Position numbers and translations under genes: made by a program
The notes under the pieces: generated by a model
Seen by the model: only the letters and a program-made list of their open reading frames with translations
What the model was told of the DNA's origin: nothing
Database searches by the model: none
Shown here: positions 45,884 through 56,098 of the stretch, one piece after another
How the letters are laid out: every line of letters starts with the position of its first letter
Numbering within the stretch: position 1 is the stretch's first letter
Assembly: GCA_014238965.1 (NCBI GenBank)
Contig: JABAAC010000091.1
Coordinates: forward strand, 1 to 64,000
From: Phycisphaerales bacterium
Lineage (GTDB): Bacteria; Planctomycetota; Phycisphaerae; Phycisphaerales; SM1A02
Length of the DNA stretch: 64,000 bases
Reading direction: 5' to 3'

Positions 45884-46474
45884 TTAACAATCGCCCCATG
45901 CTGAGATCACCAGCAGGATGTCTTCGACATCTGTTACGCCGTCGCCGTTGGCATCTCCGCCCTCAGCACCGCCCCAAAACGCAAGCACGCGCAGCATATC
46001 GTCAACGCCCACCATGCCATCGCCTGACACATCGCCGGGACAGTGCTCAGCATTGAGATCAAGCGGCCCCGGACCAGACACCAGAATGTCGGTGGCCTGA
46101 GGCGTCGCAAAAACGAGCCCACTGAGGACCAACTCGCCAAGGCTCACGGGCACATCGACAGTGATGAGGTGCGTCGGGGTGCCAAGAGGGGGAATGAGGG
46201 CTGTTGGATCCGATGTAAAGCACAGGACAATGTGGGGCTCGACGTACACCTGCCAGCCCAGTTCCTCGACCTCGCCTCCTCCCGCTGCGAGAAATGCAGA
46301 TGCATCGCAATCGAATTGGAATCCCGCGAGGTACTCATCGCTCTGCCAAAACAGTTGGGCAGATGCAACACCCTCGACCGTTGCCACCTCACCCCAAGAC
46401 AACACGCCCTCGCCAGAGGCCACGCCGCAGAGTCCTGCAACCAACACAAGTTCTTTCAGGATCCGCATCTCCAT
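45884..46474 (-). CDS. Small exported protein: cohesin-like fold plus dockerin-like repeats
   Basis: About 196 residues starting at the ATG at 46474, chosen because the signal peptide ([18 protein letters not shown]) begins there; the track start is 23 codons earlier. The middle ([40 protein letters not shown]) resembles cohesin-type beta-sandwich domains found in planctomycete exported proteins. The end has two calcium loops: [20 protein letters not shown] and [20 protein letters not shown]. If the fold call is right, one polypeptide carries both cohesin-like and dockerin-like modules. It is convergent with the ThDP enzyme gene. Confidence 0.8.
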   Translation of the reverse strand: MEMRILKELVLVAGLCGVASGEGVLSWGEVATVEGVASAQLFWQSDEYLAGFQFDCDASAFLAAGGGEVEELGWQVYVEPHIVLCFTSDPTALIPPLGTPTHLITVDVPVSLGELVLSGLVFATPQATDILVSGPGPLDLNAEHCPGDVSGDGMVGVDDMLRVLAFWGGAEGGDANGDGVTDVEDILLVISAWGDC

Positions 46475-46608
46475 CAGAGTGTCATTGCCCACTTGACTCA
46501 CGTCAAGGACTAAATTACACCTCCCCTTTGGGCAGGGCACCAATACCCGCCCGCAAAAGGCCTGCTAGGCTGCCCATGGGCACAGTGCCCAGGAGCTCTC
46601 TGCCTCAG

Positions 46609-48174
46609 ATGAAGATCGGTATTCCCCGCGAAGTGCACCCCGAGGAACGCCGCGTAGCGGTGGTTCCTGCCACGTTACAGCGACTGCAAGGCCTAGGCTT
46701 TGAAGTGCTCGTGCAATCTGGTGCCGGCGACGGCTCCAACGCTAAGAACGCCAAGTACGCAGAGATGGGCGCGACGATTGTCGAGGACGCCAATGCGTTG
46801 TGGTCGCAGAGCGACATCATCCTCAAGGTTCAGCCGCCCACACCTGCCGAGATCCCACTGATTCGCCCCGGGACCGTGCTCATCTCATTCATCAACCCAG
46901 CCGATGACAGCGAGCGAGTACAAGCACTTGCTTCATCGGGTGCAAGTGTGCTCGCGATGGATCAGGTGCCGCGAATCAGCCGGGCGCAAAAACTCGATGC
47001 CCTGAGTGCGATGGCGAATATCGCGGGCTACAAGGCCGTCATCGAATGCGCACACCACTTTGGACGTTTCTTTGCAGGACAAATGACCGCTGCAGGCAAG
47101 GTCCCCCCCGCAAAGATGCTCGTCATTGGTGGTGGCGTTGCAGGGCTCGCAGCAATTACGGCAGCCAAATCGCTCGGAGCAATTGTGCGTGGGTTCGATA
47201 CGCGGCTTGCTGTAAAAGAACAAGTTGAGAGCCTTGGTGGCGAGTTCCTGATGCTGGACTTTGAAGAGTCCGGCGAGGGCTCTGGTGGCTATGCCAAGGT
47301 GATGTCTGACGCCTTTCTTGAAGCTGAGCGAAAGCTCTTTGCTGAACAAGCCATCGACGTTGACATGATTGTCACGACTGCGAACATCCCCGGCCGAGAA
47401 GCGCCGAAACTGATCACTGCAGGCATGGTTGAGAGCATGCGAGAAGGCTCCGTGATTGTTGACCTTGCCGCGGAACGCGGCGGCAACTGCGTACTGACCG
47501 AGCCCGGAGAGATCATCGAACACCACGGGGTGACGATTCTTGGATGGACAGATCTCCCTGGTCGGATGCCCGCGCTTTCTAGCAAGCTGTATGGCAATAC
47601 CCTTGCAGCGATGGTTGAAGAACTCGGGGGCAACGACGCATTCAACCTTGATATGGATAACGAGGTCATTCGAGGCGCAATGATCTCGCACGATGGTGAA
47701 GTTGTCTGGCCACCTCCAAAGCCCACCGCCCCGACAACCGAAAAGGACTACTCCAAAGACTTCGGCAAGAGGCCCAATGAAGAGTCTGCAGAAAACACGG
47801 CCGCCGCCAATGAGCCCAGCGCACCCTCAAGCAACATTGGCATGGTTGCAACGCTCATTGGCGTTACCGCCTTGATGCTGTGCATCGGCCTGTGGGCCCC
47901 CGCTGACTTCACAATGCACTTCACCGTGTTCGTACTGGCCTGTTTCGTGGGGTGGCAGTTGGTGTGGAACGTGACGCCTGCGTTGCACACGCCATTGATG
48001 AGTATCACCAACGCCGTCAGCGGCATCATTATTCTCGGTGGCTTGCTGCACCTGTCGGTTGACTCAACAACGGCTGCAGTCGTGCTTGGTGCCCTTGCCG
48101 TTTTCTTTGCCACAATCAACATTGTTGGCGGGTTTCTGGTCACGCGCCGGATGCTCGCCATGTTCAGGAAGTAA
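46609..48174 (+). CDS. pntA: NAD(P) transhydrogenase alpha subunit
   Basis: 521 residues from the ATG at 46609 ([20 protein letters not shown]), the normal PntA start; the track runs 105 codons further up without reason. Domain I binds NAD(H): the Rossmann motif is [20 protein letters not shown], and [20 protein letters not shown] follows. A polar linker (about 365-400) leads to about four membrane helices. With PntB it couples hydride transfer from NADH to NADP+ to proton entry, supplying NADPH. A possible AGGAG lies 14 bases upstream. It is followed by pntB after nine bases. Confidence 0.95.
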   Translation: MKIGIPREVHPEERRVAVVPATLQRLQGLGFEVLVQSGAGDGSNAKNAKYAEMGATIVEDANALWSQSDIILKVQPPTPAEIPLIRPGTVLISFINPADDSERVQALASSGASVLAMDQVPRISRAQKLDALSAMANIAGYKAVIECAHHFGRFFAGQMTAAGKVPPAKMLVIGGGVAGLAAITAAKSLGAIVRGFDTRLAVKEQVESLGGEFLMLDFEESGEGSGGYAKVMSDAFLEAERKLFAEQAIDVDMIVTTANIPGREAPKLITAGMVESMREGSVIVDLAAERGGNCVLTEPGEIIEHHGVTILGWTDLPGRMPALSSKLYGNTLAAMVEELGGNDAFNLDMDNEVIRGAMISHDGEVVWPPPKPTAPTTEKDYSKDFGKRPNEESAENTAAANEPSAPSSNIGMVATLIGVTALMLCIGLWAPADFTMHFTVFVLACFVGWQLVWNVTPALHTPLMSITNAVSGIIILGGLLHLSVDSTTAAVVLGALAVFFATINIVGGFLVTRRMLAMFRK

Positions 48175-48183
48175 TTCACCCTC

Positions 48184-49581
48184 GTGCCTGCAAACCTCGC
48201 CACAATCATCTACCTCGCCGCTGCGGTGCTATTCATGCTCAGCCTCGGTGGACTGTCTCGCCAAGAGACAGCCCGGCGTGGCACATTGTGTGGCATCGTT
48301 GGCATGGTGCTCGCCCTCGTAACGAGCATTTGGAGTGAATCCGTAGGGCTGTACGGCATTGTCGCATTGGCCATGGTGCCTTCAGTACTCATCGGTGCTG
48401 GGCTGGCCATGCGCGTGCAAATGACGGGCATGCCGCAACTCGTGGCCTTGTTGCACTCATTCGTCGGTGCCGCCGCCGTGTTGGTGGGCTTTGCGTCCTA
48501 CCTAGACCCGGGCCCACTTGAAGGCGCTGCGTTGCTGGTGCATCACATCGAGGTGTACATCGGCGTTGGCATTGGCGCGATCACCTTCACTGGCTCAATC
48601 ATCGCCTGCCTGAAACTCCATGGCTCCATGTCGGGCAAGCCACTACTGATTCCTGGCCGGCATGCATTGAATGTGCTTGTCCTCCTGACAACGATTGGCT
48701 TGGGTATTTGGATGGTGACCACCCACGATCACGCCACAGGCATCGTCCTGCTGGGGATCGCCACGGTGCTGACCTCGCTCCTGGGTATCCACATGGTCAT
48801 GGCCATCGGCGGGGCAGACATGCCTGTCGTGGTGTCGATGTTGAACTCCTATTCAGGTTGGGCCGCAGCGGCAGCAGGCTTCATGCTCGGTAATGACTTG
48901 CTCATCATTACCGGCGCACTTGTGGGCAGCAGTGGCGCGATCTTGTCACTCATCATGTGCCGCGGCATGAATCGGTCGCTGGCCAACGTCATTCTCGGTG
49001 GATTCGGAACCGATGGTGGTGGCGGGCCGGCTGCTGATATGCCTGAAGGCGAAGTCCAGCCCATGGATGCAGTCGACGCCGCAACACTCATGCACAACGC
49101 CTCGAGTGTTGTCATCGTGCCTGGTTACGGCATGGCAGTTGCGCAGGCCCAGCACGCACTCGCTGGCGTGACGCAGATGCTTCGTGACAACAACGTCACT
49201 GTGCGATTCGCCATTCACCCCGTCGCCGGACGGCTTCCAGGTCACATGAACGTGCTGCTTGCCGAAGCGGGTATTCCCTACGATATCGTCATGGAAATGG
49301 ACGAGATCAACGACGATCTGCCCGACACCGACGTCGTGCTCGTCATCGGCGCCAATGACATCGTCAACCCTAGCGCAGAAGATGACCCCAACAGCCCCAT
49401 CGCGGGCATGCCTGTCTTGCAGGTGTGGAAGAGCGGCACCGTCGTCGTCATGAAACGCAGCATGGGCACTGGCTATGCCGGTGTCGGGAATCCGCTGTTC
49501 TTCAAAGACAACACGCGCATGCTCTTTGGCGATGCCAAAGCGAGCGTCGACGCCATTGCATCGGCCATCAGTGCGGAGTGA
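48184..49581 (+). CDS. pntB: NAD(P) transhydrogenase beta subunit
   Basis: 465 residues starting at GTG 48184. About eight or nine membrane helices occupy the first 270 residues. The C-terminal domain III binds NADP(H), with [58 protein letters not shown] and the late [16 protein letters not shown] as recognised signatures. It is the membrane and NADP partner of PntA and is cotranscribed with it. The operon ends about 25 bp before the oppositely oriented tRNA-Ala gene. Confidence 0.95.
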   Translation: MPANLATIIYLAAAVLFMLSLGGLSRQETARRGTLCGIVGMVLALVTSIWSESVGLYGIVALAMVPSVLIGAGLAMRVQMTGMPQLVALLHSFVGAAAVLVGFASYLDPGPLEGAALLVHHIEVYIGVGIGAITFTGSIIACLKLHGSMSGKPLLIPGRHALNVLVLLTTIGLGIWMVTTHDHATGIVLLGIATVLTSLLGIHMVMAIGGADMPVVVSMLNSYSGWAAAAAGFMLGNDLLIITGALVGSSGAILSLIMCRGMNRSLANVILGGFGTDGGGGPAADMPEGEVQPMDAVDAATLMHNASSVVIVPGYGMAVAQAQHALAGVTQMLRDNNVTVRFAIHPVAGRLPGHMNVLLAEAGIPYDIVMEMDEINDDLPDTDVVLVIGANDIVNPSAEDDPNSPIAGMPVLQVWKSGTVVVMKRSMGTGYAGVGNPLFFKDNTRMLFGDAKASVDAIASAISAE

Positions 49582-49605
49582 TCAAGGGGTTCGAAAATCG
49601 AACAA

Positions 49606-49678
49606 TGGAGCCGATCGGGCTTGAACCGACGACCTCCTGCATGCCATGCAGGCGCTCTCCCAACTGAGCTACGGCCCC
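49606..49678 (-). tRNA. tRNA-Ala (anticodon GGC)
   Basis: The minus strand folds into a full cloverleaf of 73 nt. The acceptor stem is GGGGCCG/CGGCTCC (one G-U pair), the D arm GCTC/GAGC, the anticodon arm CCTGC/GCAGG around ATGGCAT with anticodon GGC, and the T arm GTCGG/CCGAT around TTCGAGC. Discriminator base is A and CCA is not encoded. It lies between pntB and trxA and follows trxA, folP and glmS on the same strand. Confidence 0.95.
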
Positions 49679-49725
49679 TGAATATCTATTGAATTGTCGA
49701 GCGAACAGTCTAGCGAATGAACAAC

Positions 49726-50055
49726 TCAGAGCAGTTCGTCAATGGCTGCCGCATACTGTTCCTTGGGCTGCAATCCGACGATCTTCTTGGCCACTTCGCC
49801 ACCTTTGAAGATGAGGACTGTCGGAATCGACATGATCTGATGCGCTGTGGCAACCTCTCGGTTGTCATCAATGTTCATCTTGCCAACCTTCGCGCGACCG
49901 GCATAGTCGTCTGCAATCGCTTCAATCGTGGGCGTGAGCATCTTGCATGGGCCACACCACTCGGCCCAGAAATCTACGAGCACGGGCTGGTCGCTGTTGA
50001 TGACATCCGCGTCGAAGGCGGCGTCGGTAAAGGTCATGATGGCGTCGCTGGCCAT
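49726..50055 (-). CDS. trxA: Thioredoxin
   Basis: 109 residues from the ATG at 50055 (MASDAIMTFTDAAF), with GGAGA ahead; the longer track start is not needed. The active site is FWAEWCGPCKMLTP, and the cis-proline loop is SIPTVLIFKGGE. Size and sequence match cytoplasmic thioredoxin 1, the general protein disulfide reductant. It follows folP by 60 bases on the same strand. Confidence 0.95.
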   Translation of the reverse strand: MASDAIMTFTDAAFDADVINSDQPVLVDFWAEWCGPCKMLTPTIEAIADDYAGRAKVGKMNIDDNREVATAHQIMSIPTVLIFKGGEVAKKIVGLQPKEQYAAAIDELL

Positions 50056-50115
50056 AGTGGGAAGTCTCCAAAATTCGATCCAATGTGGGCCGAGCATGCC
50101 ATTCTAGCACGCTGC

Positions 50116-51009
50116 TCAACCTTCTTGGGCCCCAGAAGTCGATGCAATCCCTGCATCATCAAGACTGGCCAACGCAGCGGCGTGCACAGTCACGTCATGG
50201 ACCCTAAAAAGCCTAACGCCCCCTGCATGCTGCATGGCCGCAACAGCAGCCGAGGCCGCATCGCGGGCCGCAGGATTCGGCTCGCAAGTCACCGCTCCAA
50301 TGAACGACTTGCGGCTGGCAGCACCCAGCACAGGCAGGCCTGTGGCGACAAATTGGTCCGATGCTGCGATTAATGACCAATTCTGCGCCACACTCTTGCC
50401 AAAGCCAAGCCCTGGATCAATGCAAATACTTGCGTTGTGCACACCTGCCTCCAAGGCCGCCTGCGCTCGCACTTCAAGCCAGCTGCGTACCTCGCCCACG
50501 ACATCGGCGTATGCCGGCGGGGCCTCGTACGCGTCGCTGTAGTGATCTGTATCCGGTGGTCCAAGCCGATGCATCAACACGATCCCACAGTCTCTACGAG
50601 AGGCAAGTGCGAGCATATCACTGTCTTCTAGCCCGGCGGCAACGTCATTGATCGCATCAGCCCCTACATCAAGCGCAGCCTCGGCGACGGAGGCCAATGT
50701 GGTATCGATCGTGATTGGGGTATTGGATTGGGCACGAATCCCCTCAATCACGGGCAACACGCGATCCAATTGCGATTGGGCAGGCACACGCACGGCCCCC
50801 GGGCGTGTGGATTCACCACCGATGTCAATCACAGTTGCCCCCGCTTCAATCATGGCTAAGGCGCCATCGACCGCATGGTCGACATCATGCCAATGCCCAC
50901 CATCACTGAATGAGTCTGGCGTGCAGTTGAGAATGCCCATCAAGTGTGCTCGCGAGAGACCCAGTGAACAACTCGCCCCAAGACGCCAAGCCACCGCGGG
51001 CGAGATCAC
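50116..51009 (-). CDS. folP: Dihydropteroate synthase
   Basis: 297 residues from a GTG start at 51009 that overlaps the glmS stop by four bases (GTGA), which indicates translational coupling. Substrate-binding signatures are MGILNCTPDSFSDGG, DIGGESTRPGA, NDVAAGLEDSDML, IDPGLGFGKS and the late GAASRKSFIG. It joins 4-aminobenzoate to dihydropterin pyrophosphate in folate synthesis. The C-terminus is slightly extended. A second folate gene (5-formyl-THF cyclo-ligase) lies 4 kb away on the other strand. Confidence 0.94.
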   Translation of the reverse strand: MISPAVAWRLGASCSLGLSRAHLMGILNCTPDSFSDGGHWHDVDHAVDGALAMIEAGATVIDIGGESTRPGAVRVPAQSQLDRVLPVIEGIRAQSNTPITIDTTLASVAEAALDVGADAINDVAAGLEDSDMLALASRRDCGIVLMHRLGPPDTDHYSDAYEAPPAYADVVGEVRSWLEVRAQAALEAGVHNASICIDPGLGFGKSVAQNWSLIAASDQFVATGLPVLGAASRKSFIGAVTCEPNPAARDAASAAVAAMQHAGGVRLFRVHDVTVHAAALASLDDAGIASTSGAQEG

Positions 51010-52838
51010 TCCACCGTCACAGACTTAGCAAGGTTTCGAGGCTTATCGACATCGTGCCCACGCAATAACGCGGCGTGATACGCCAACAATTGCAATGGCA
51101 CGATTGTCAGAAGTGGCTGCAATGGCGCTGGCACATCGGGCACGGTGAAAACGGCTTCGCATAACGAGGCGGCTTCATCGTCGCCCTCGGTGATCACACC
51201 GATGACATGGCCACCGCGAGAGCGGACCTCTTCGATATTAGAGAGGACCTTTCGGTACTGGCTGTTCCTCGTCGCCACAACCACGACAGGCATGCCTTCG
51301 TCGATCAAGGCTATGGGGCCGTGTTTCATCTCCGCTGCGGGCATGCCTTCGGCGTGAATGTATGAAATTTCTTTGAGCTTCAACGCGCCCTCAAGCGCCA
51401 CGGGGTAGTTGTACCCGCGACCAAGGAACAGCCAGTTATCCCGCGAAATGAATCGCTGTGCAACTGCACGTGCATGATCGCCATCGGCGCACACGCCTTC
51501 GAGCAAGGTTGGAATGGTCTCCAACGCCCGCAACAACTCCGCTGCTTGTTCCTCGCTCATGACACGGCTTCGACCGAGGTAGCACGACAGCAGCACCGCT
51601 GCGGTTACTTGGCCGAGGAATGCCTTGGTCGAAGCCACCCCAATCTCTGGTCCAACTCGCAAGTACACCCCTGCATCTGTTGTCCGGGCAATCGTCGACC
51701 CAACAACGTTGACCAATCCAAGCGCAAGGGCTCCACGTTGCTGCGCTTCTTGTACCGCTGCGAGCGTGTCCGCGGTCTCGCCCGACTGACTGACGGGAAT
51801 GACCACGGTGCCATCTTCAATGATGGGATTTCGATATCGAAATTCGCTGGCAAACTCCGCGGTGCAGGGAATCTTTGCAAGATCTTCGATAAGCCGAGCA
51901 CCGATCATGCCCGCATGCAGCGCGGTGCCTTGCCCGAGAAACACAACGCGCTTAGCCCGAACTAACGTCCGTGCATGTTCTGCAACACCGCCCAAGACGA
52001 CTCGTCCATTCTTGGCATCCATCCGCCCGCGTAGACATCGAGCCACCGATACCGGCTGTTCCTCGATTTCTTTGGCCATGTAGTACTCGTGCGCACCAAG
52101 TTCAATTTGCTCAAGCGTGATATCGAGCTCTTGCAACTTCGCCGTTACGGGCGCATTGTCGAGATCTGCCGTGACGAATCCATCACCGGTGATGCGCGCC
52201 ACCACGTCATTATCGATGGCTGCAACTTGCCTCGCGTGCGTCACAAGTGCCTGAGCGTCGGAGGCAACAAGGTAGCCCTCTGGGCCCACCCCGATCATCA
52301 GCGGGGACCCTCGTCGCGCGGCAACGAGAACACCTGGTTCTGCTTTGCACATCACTGCTATTGCGTAGGCCCCTTCTACTTGGCGAAGCGCGGCACGAAC
52401 GGCCGCGGCAAGGTCGCCTTCATACAATTCACTGATCAGGTGCACCAACGCCTCGGTGTCGGTCTCGGATGCGAACTCGTGGCCCTGCTGCCCCAGCCAC
52501 GTTTTCAGCGCCGTGTGGTTTTCAATGATGCCGTTGTGCACGAGCACGATGCCGTGGTTGCCACCATCGTTGTGTGGGTGGGCATTTATTTCGGTGACGC
52601 CACCGTGGGTCGCCCACCGCGTATGGGCGATACCAAGCGTGCCCTCAAAGCGATCATCCCCGTCAATAGACTGTTCAAGCACCCGAACGCGGCCCACAGC
52701 ACGAGCCAACTGCATGCCCTGCCCGTTCAGTACAGCAATGCCTGCCGAATCATAGCCCCGGTACTCAAGCCGCTTGAGACCTTCCATGAGAATCGGCTTG
52801 GCCGACGCTTGTCCTACGCATGCAACAATTCCGCACAT
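51006..52838 (-). CDS. glmS: Glutamine-fructose-6-phosphate aminotransferase (isomerizing)
   Basis: 610 residues, the normal length. Cys2 after the start Met (MCGIVACVGQ) is the glutaminase nucleophile. The N-terminal Ntn domain has GIAHTRWATHGG. Two SIS sugar-isomerase domains follow (IPVSQSGETADTLAAV; GRGYNYPVALEGALKLKE). The C-terminus KPRNLAKSVTVE is diagnostic. It makes glucosamine-6-phosphate for peptidoglycan and LPS, evidence that the organism builds amino-sugar envelope polymers. No glmS-ribozyme-like sequence is seen in the 63-bp gap to the divergent rarA. Confidence 0.96.
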   Translation of the reverse strand: MCGIVACVGQASAKPILMEGLKRLEYRGYDSAGIAVLNGQGMQLARAVGRVRVLEQSIDGDDRFEGTLGIAHTRWATHGGVTEINAHPHNDGGNHGIVLVHNGIIENHTALKTWLGQQGHEFASETDTEALVHLISELYEGDLAAAVRAALRQVEGAYAIAVMCKAEPGVLVAARRGSPLMIGVGPEGYLVASDAQALVTHARQVAAIDNDVVARITGDGFVTADLDNAPVTAKLQELDITLEQIELGAHEYYMAKEIEEQPVSVARCLRGRMDAKNGRVVLGGVAEHARTLVRAKRVVFLGQGTALHAGMIGARLIEDLAKIPCTAEFASEFRYRNPIIEDGTVVIPVSQSGETADTLAAVQEAQQRGALALGLVNVVGSTIARTTDAGVYLRVGPEIGVASTKAFLGQVTAAVLLSCYLGRSRVMSEEQAAELLRALETIPTLLEGVCADGDHARAVAQRFISRDNWLFLGRGYNYPVALEGALKLKEISYIHAEGMPAAEMKHGPIALIDEGMPVVVVATRNSQYRKVLSNIEEVRSRGGHVIGVITEGDDEAASLCEAVFTVPDVPAPLQPLLTIVPLQLLAYHAALLRGHDVDKPRNLAKSVTVE

Positions 52839-52901
52839 ATGAACATGGTATCCGCGCCAGCGAGACGCGCCCCGATTGGCGTTGGTGGATACGCTCAGGG
52901 C

Positions 52902-54179
52902 ATGCCTGACCTATGGCACAACCAACGCACGAGCCGGCTCGACGCCGCACTGCCCCTTGCCGCCCGTATGCGGCCAGCATGCTTCGATGACGTACTTGGC
53001 CAAGATGCCGTCGCTGTCCTTCGTCGCATGGCCGCGCGGCCGCGACTTGGCAGCGTGCTGTTGTGGGGGCCCCCAGGCACTGGCAAGACGACATTGGCCC
53101 GAGTCCTTGCCGCAGAAACCTCTCGGGATCTGGCCGAAGAAAATGCAGCGACCGTCGGCGTGGCTCGCATCCGCGACATACTCGTTGAATCCAAGCACCG
53201 CATCGAAACGGACAGGCCGCCGCTAGTGTTGTTTCTCGATGAAATTCACCGCTTCAATCGAGCGCAGCAGGACGTGCTGCTTCGCGATGTTGAAGCTGGC
53301 ATTGTCGATCTGGTTGGCGCGACGACCGAGAACCCTTGGGCGACATGTACCAAAGCCCTCATTTCGCGAGCCACTGTGTTGGGCCTTGTGCCCTTGTCAG
53401 ACGACGCAATTGAAGCGCTGCTTCGTCGAGCATGTGATGAAGATCCCATGCTCAGTGGCATGACGGTGGACGACGAAGCTGTCGCAATGCTCACACAGCA
53501 AGCTGCTGGCGATGCACGCCGGGCCCTCAACGGGCTTGATCTTGCCTCAACAAGTGCAATCGATGGGTGTATCGATGCTGATGCTGCTGCGAAGGCTATT
53601 GGCCGTCGCGGCGTGTCATGGGACCGAGATAGCGAGGCGCATTTCAACCACGCCAGCGCATTGATTAAATCGATTCGCTCATCGCATGTCGATGCATCGC
53701 TGCACTGGCTTGCCGTCATGCTTGAAGGTGGCGAGGACCCAATGTTTATCGCTCGACGTCTAGCGATTGCCGCATCGGAAGATGTGGGACTAGCATCGCC
53801 TCAGGCGCTTTCGCTTGCTGCGGCCATGTTGCAGGTGGTGGACCGCGTGGGCATGCCTGAAGCGGAATATGCCCTTGCCCAGTGCACGATCTACCTCGCG
53901 TGCGCCCCCAAGAGCAACTCCACCACCTTGGCCATCCAAAAGGCCCGCCAGGACGTACGAACGAATGGCCCAGCGCAAGTGCCCCTGGCGTTGCGACCAA
54001 GCCGCGCGCCAGGCGGCGAGGTCCTCGATCATGGTGTGGGCTACGTCCATGGGCACGATGATCCAGCCCGAGCATGGGCCATGTGTGATCTGGGCGATGC
54101 ACATCGGTACTTTCAACCAGGCTTGACTGGCTTTGAAGCCACGCTGAGCGAACGCCTCAGGGCCCCAGAGACACCATGA
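52902..54179 (+). CDS. rarA: Replication-associated recombination protein A (AAA+ ATPase)
   Basis: 425 residues from the ATG at 52902; the track frame reads back through glmS antisense and is wrong there. Walker A is LLWGPPGTGKTTLARVLA, Walker B is LVLFLDEIHRFNRAQQD, and sensor 1 is VGATTENPW. The tail LIKSIRSSHVDASLHWLAVM and FIARRLAIAASEDVGLA are typical of RarA/MgsA/Mgs1. It works at stalled replication forks with SSB. Its stop overlaps the next start by four bases. Confidence 0.93.
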   Translation: MPDLWHNQRTSRLDAALPLAARMRPACFDDVLGQDAVAVLRRMAARPRLGSVLLWGPPGTGKTTLARVLAAETSRDLAEENAATVGVARIRDILVESKHRIETDRPPLVLFLDEIHRFNRAQQDVLLRDVEAGIVDLVGATTENPWATCTKALISRATVLGLVPLSDDAIEALLRRACDEDPMLSGMTVDDEAVAMLTQQAAGDARRALNGLDLASTSAIDGCIDADAAAKAIGRRGVSWDRDSEAHFNHASALIKSIRSSHVDASLHWLAVMLEGGEDPMFIARRLAIAASEDVGLASPQALSLAAAMLQVVDRVGMPEAEYALAQCTIYLACAPKSNSTTLAIQKARQDVRTNGPAQVPLALRPSRAPGGEVLDHGVGYVHGHDDPARAWAMCDLGDAHRYFQPGLTGFEATLSERLRAPETP

Positions 54180-54754
54180 CAGCCCCAAACAAGGCAGATC
54201 TTCGCCACAGCATGAATGAGTGCCTCAAGGCACTGGACGAAGCTCAGCGGCGTGCTGGCGCACAGGCCGCCTGTGAGCTCCTCAAGGGCGTTCTGGGGGA
54301 GCCTGCTGGCCAAACATTGCTTGGCTATCTACCCCTACCAAGTGAATTGGATGTCACCGCCTGCCTGACGTGGTGGCTCAAGGGTGGTGGCCGCCTTTGC
54401 GCACCGGTGGTGGACTGGTCTGCTGGCACCATGGTCGCAGGTGTACTCACTAGCCTCGATGATGGCTGCCTTCGCACAGGCAAGCATGGTGTGCGTGAGC
54501 CGTCATCTGGGCAGGTGATGCCACTTAACGAGGTGAGCATGATCCTCGTGCCAGGTTTGGCCTTCGATGAGGCGGGCAAGCGGCTGGGGCGAGGCGGCGG
54601 GTTCTACGACCGGCTGCTGGCAAACAGACATGAACATGTTGGGTGCATTGGCGTGTGTTTCAACGAACAGCGGGCCCAGGCCGTACCTGTGGATGCACAT
54701 GATCAGTGTGTGGATGTGCTTGTAACGCCTGCGGGCATTGTCGAGTGTCGCTAG
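54176..54754 (+). CDS. 5-formyltetrahydrofolate cyclo-ligase
   Basis: 192 residues. The family signature is complete near the end: ILVPGLAFDEAGKRLGRGGGFYDRLL, which holds the ATP/Mg and substrate loop. The N-terminal Lys/Arg-containing helix (NKADLRHSMNECLKAL) is also normal. It turns 5-formyl-THF into 5,10-methenyl-THF with ATP. It overlaps rarA by ATGA, a purely positional coupling. Confidence 0.92.
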   Translation: MTAPNKADLRHSMNECLKALDEAQRRAGAQAACELLKGVLGEPAGQTLLGYLPLPSELDVTACLTWWLKGGGRLCAPVVDWSAGTMVAGVLTSLDDGCLRTGKHGVREPSSGQVMPLNEVSMILVPGLAFDEAGKRLGRGGGFYDRLLANRHEHVGCIGVCFNEQRAQAVPVDAHDQCVDVLVTPAGIVECR

Positions 54755-54818
54755 ACTCGCACGGTGGGAGTGGCTCCCATCACCCCGATCGCCAATCTCA
54801 GCACAGGAATGCCCCGCC

Positions 54819-55940
54819 ATGGCCCTGCCAAGCCAATCTGCTCGCCCAATGAAGATTCGTGGAGGCGTTGGTGGACGCCGACGTCGACGACGCGGTGGTG
54901 GTGGATTCATTGTCGGCGTGATTTTGGTAGCTGCTGCAGCGGGGGCAACGTGGTGGCTCTGGCCAGAGGCATCCGAAGAATCCGCGTCCATTGGCCCGGT
55001 GCCCGATGCATCCAACGATGACACGCTGGCCACGCCCATTGCCGCCACGCCGGGTGTTGAAGTGCACAATGTGGACCAAACAACGCCTCCTATCATCGTC
55101 GATGCCGGCACAACAGACACCCCTGTCACCCCAGATGCTCCCACGCCACCACTAGACCCGCCACCGGCGGACACGGGGCCCTCTGTGCTGGATCAAGCTG
55201 CAATCTTGGTGCGAGAGCGTCGCCCAGTGGAAGCTAGAGCACTGTTGAGTGTTGCCCTTCGAGACGGCACGCTCTCGCCATCGGACGCGGATCATGTCCG
55301 CGCAACATTGTCTGCCATCAACGAAGGGCTTGTGTTTTCCGACGATCTTGCCAATGGCGACCCCCACGTCGATCTCTACACCATTAAGTCTGGCGATTCG
55401 TTGACTCGAATCGTTGATGATCAGAATCTACCCATCAATTGGCGATTCTTGCAGCGCCTCAACGGCATTCGTGATCACAACAAGATCGGTGTTGGCCAAC
55501 GGCTCAAGACAATCGTCTCACCCTTCCACGCGGAAGTATTCAAAGATGATCATCGACTGGATCTGTGGCTTGGCGAAGGCGACAAGGCTGTCTATGTTCG
55601 ATCGTTCAAGGTTGGCCTCGGTGAATTCGATTCAACACCCTTGGGCGTCTTTCGTGTTGAACAAAACGGCAAACTCGTAAATCCCGCGTGGCGAAACCCA
55701 CGCACCGGGGAAAGCTTCGACCGCGACGACCCAAAGAATCCCATTGGCGAATACTGGATCGCACTGGAGGGGATTGAGGCACACAACTTGCAAGAGCGAG
55801 GCTTTGGCGTACACGGCACAATTGACCCGGACTCCATCGGCCGCAGCGAGTCGATGGGCTGCGTGCGACTTGGCGATGACGACATCGCACTCTTGTTTGA
55901 GCTGCTTGCCTCAGGCCAAAGCACCGTTACCGTTCAATAA
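54819..55940 (+). CDS. L,D-transpeptidase (YkuD) with LysM domain
   Basis: About 373 residues from the ATG at 54819; the track frame runs 27 codons further up. A basic cytoplasmic start (GGRRRRRRGGGG) and one membrane helix (about 31-48) are followed by a Pro/Thr-rich periplasmic linker (to about 120). A LysM repeat lies at about 185-235 (YTIKSGDSLTRIVDDQNLPI), then a YkuD domain to the end with the catalytic His and Cys in GVHGTIDPDSIG and SMGCVRLG. It should form 3-3 peptidoglycan crosslinks or attach proteins to the wall. This argues for a peptidoglycan sacculus in this organism. Confidence 0.92.
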   Translation: MALPSQSARPMKIRGGVGGRRRRRRGGGGFIVGVILVAAAAGATWWLWPEASEESASIGPVPDASNDDTLATPIAATPGVEVHNVDQTTPPIIVDAGTTDTPVTPDAPTPPLDPPPADTGPSVLDQAAILVRERRPVEARALLSVALRDGTLSPSDADHVRATLSAINEGLVFSDDLANGDPHVDLYTIKSGDSLTRIVDDQNLPINWRFLQRLNGIRDHNKIGVGQRLKTIVSPFHAEVFKDDHRLDLWLGEGDKAVYVRSFKVGLGEFDSTPLGVFRVEQNGKLVNPAWRNPRTGESFDRDDPKNPIGEYWIALEGIEAHNLQERGFGVHGTIDPDSIGRSESMGCVRLGDDDIALLFELLASGQSTVTVQ

Positions 55941-56036
55941 GGCTAGAACACGGGGCCCCTTCGGTAGAGCACGGGTACCCTTCGATCAAGAACGCCGGGC
56001 ATCTGATCACGCTTAAACGTATGACCCAAAAAGAAC

Positions 56037-56062
56037 AGCCCCTCTCCCGAAGGAGAGGGGCT
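56037..56062 (-). terminator. Rho-independent terminator after the porin gene
   Basis: On the minus strand AGCCCCTCTCC pairs with GGAGAGGGGCT around TTCG and is followed by GTTCTTTTTGG. It lies 37 bp after the porin stop. The stem could also serve the L,D-transpeptidase transcript coming from the other side, though its T tail is weaker there. Confidence 0.92.
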
Positions 56063-56098
56063 GGTTTGGATCAAGTGATCCTGAACAGAGCAATCAGA

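Noticed and set aside
52089-52901. Upstream extension of the rarA ORF
   Set aside because: It is antisense to glmS; RarA proteins begin at or near the ATG at 52902.
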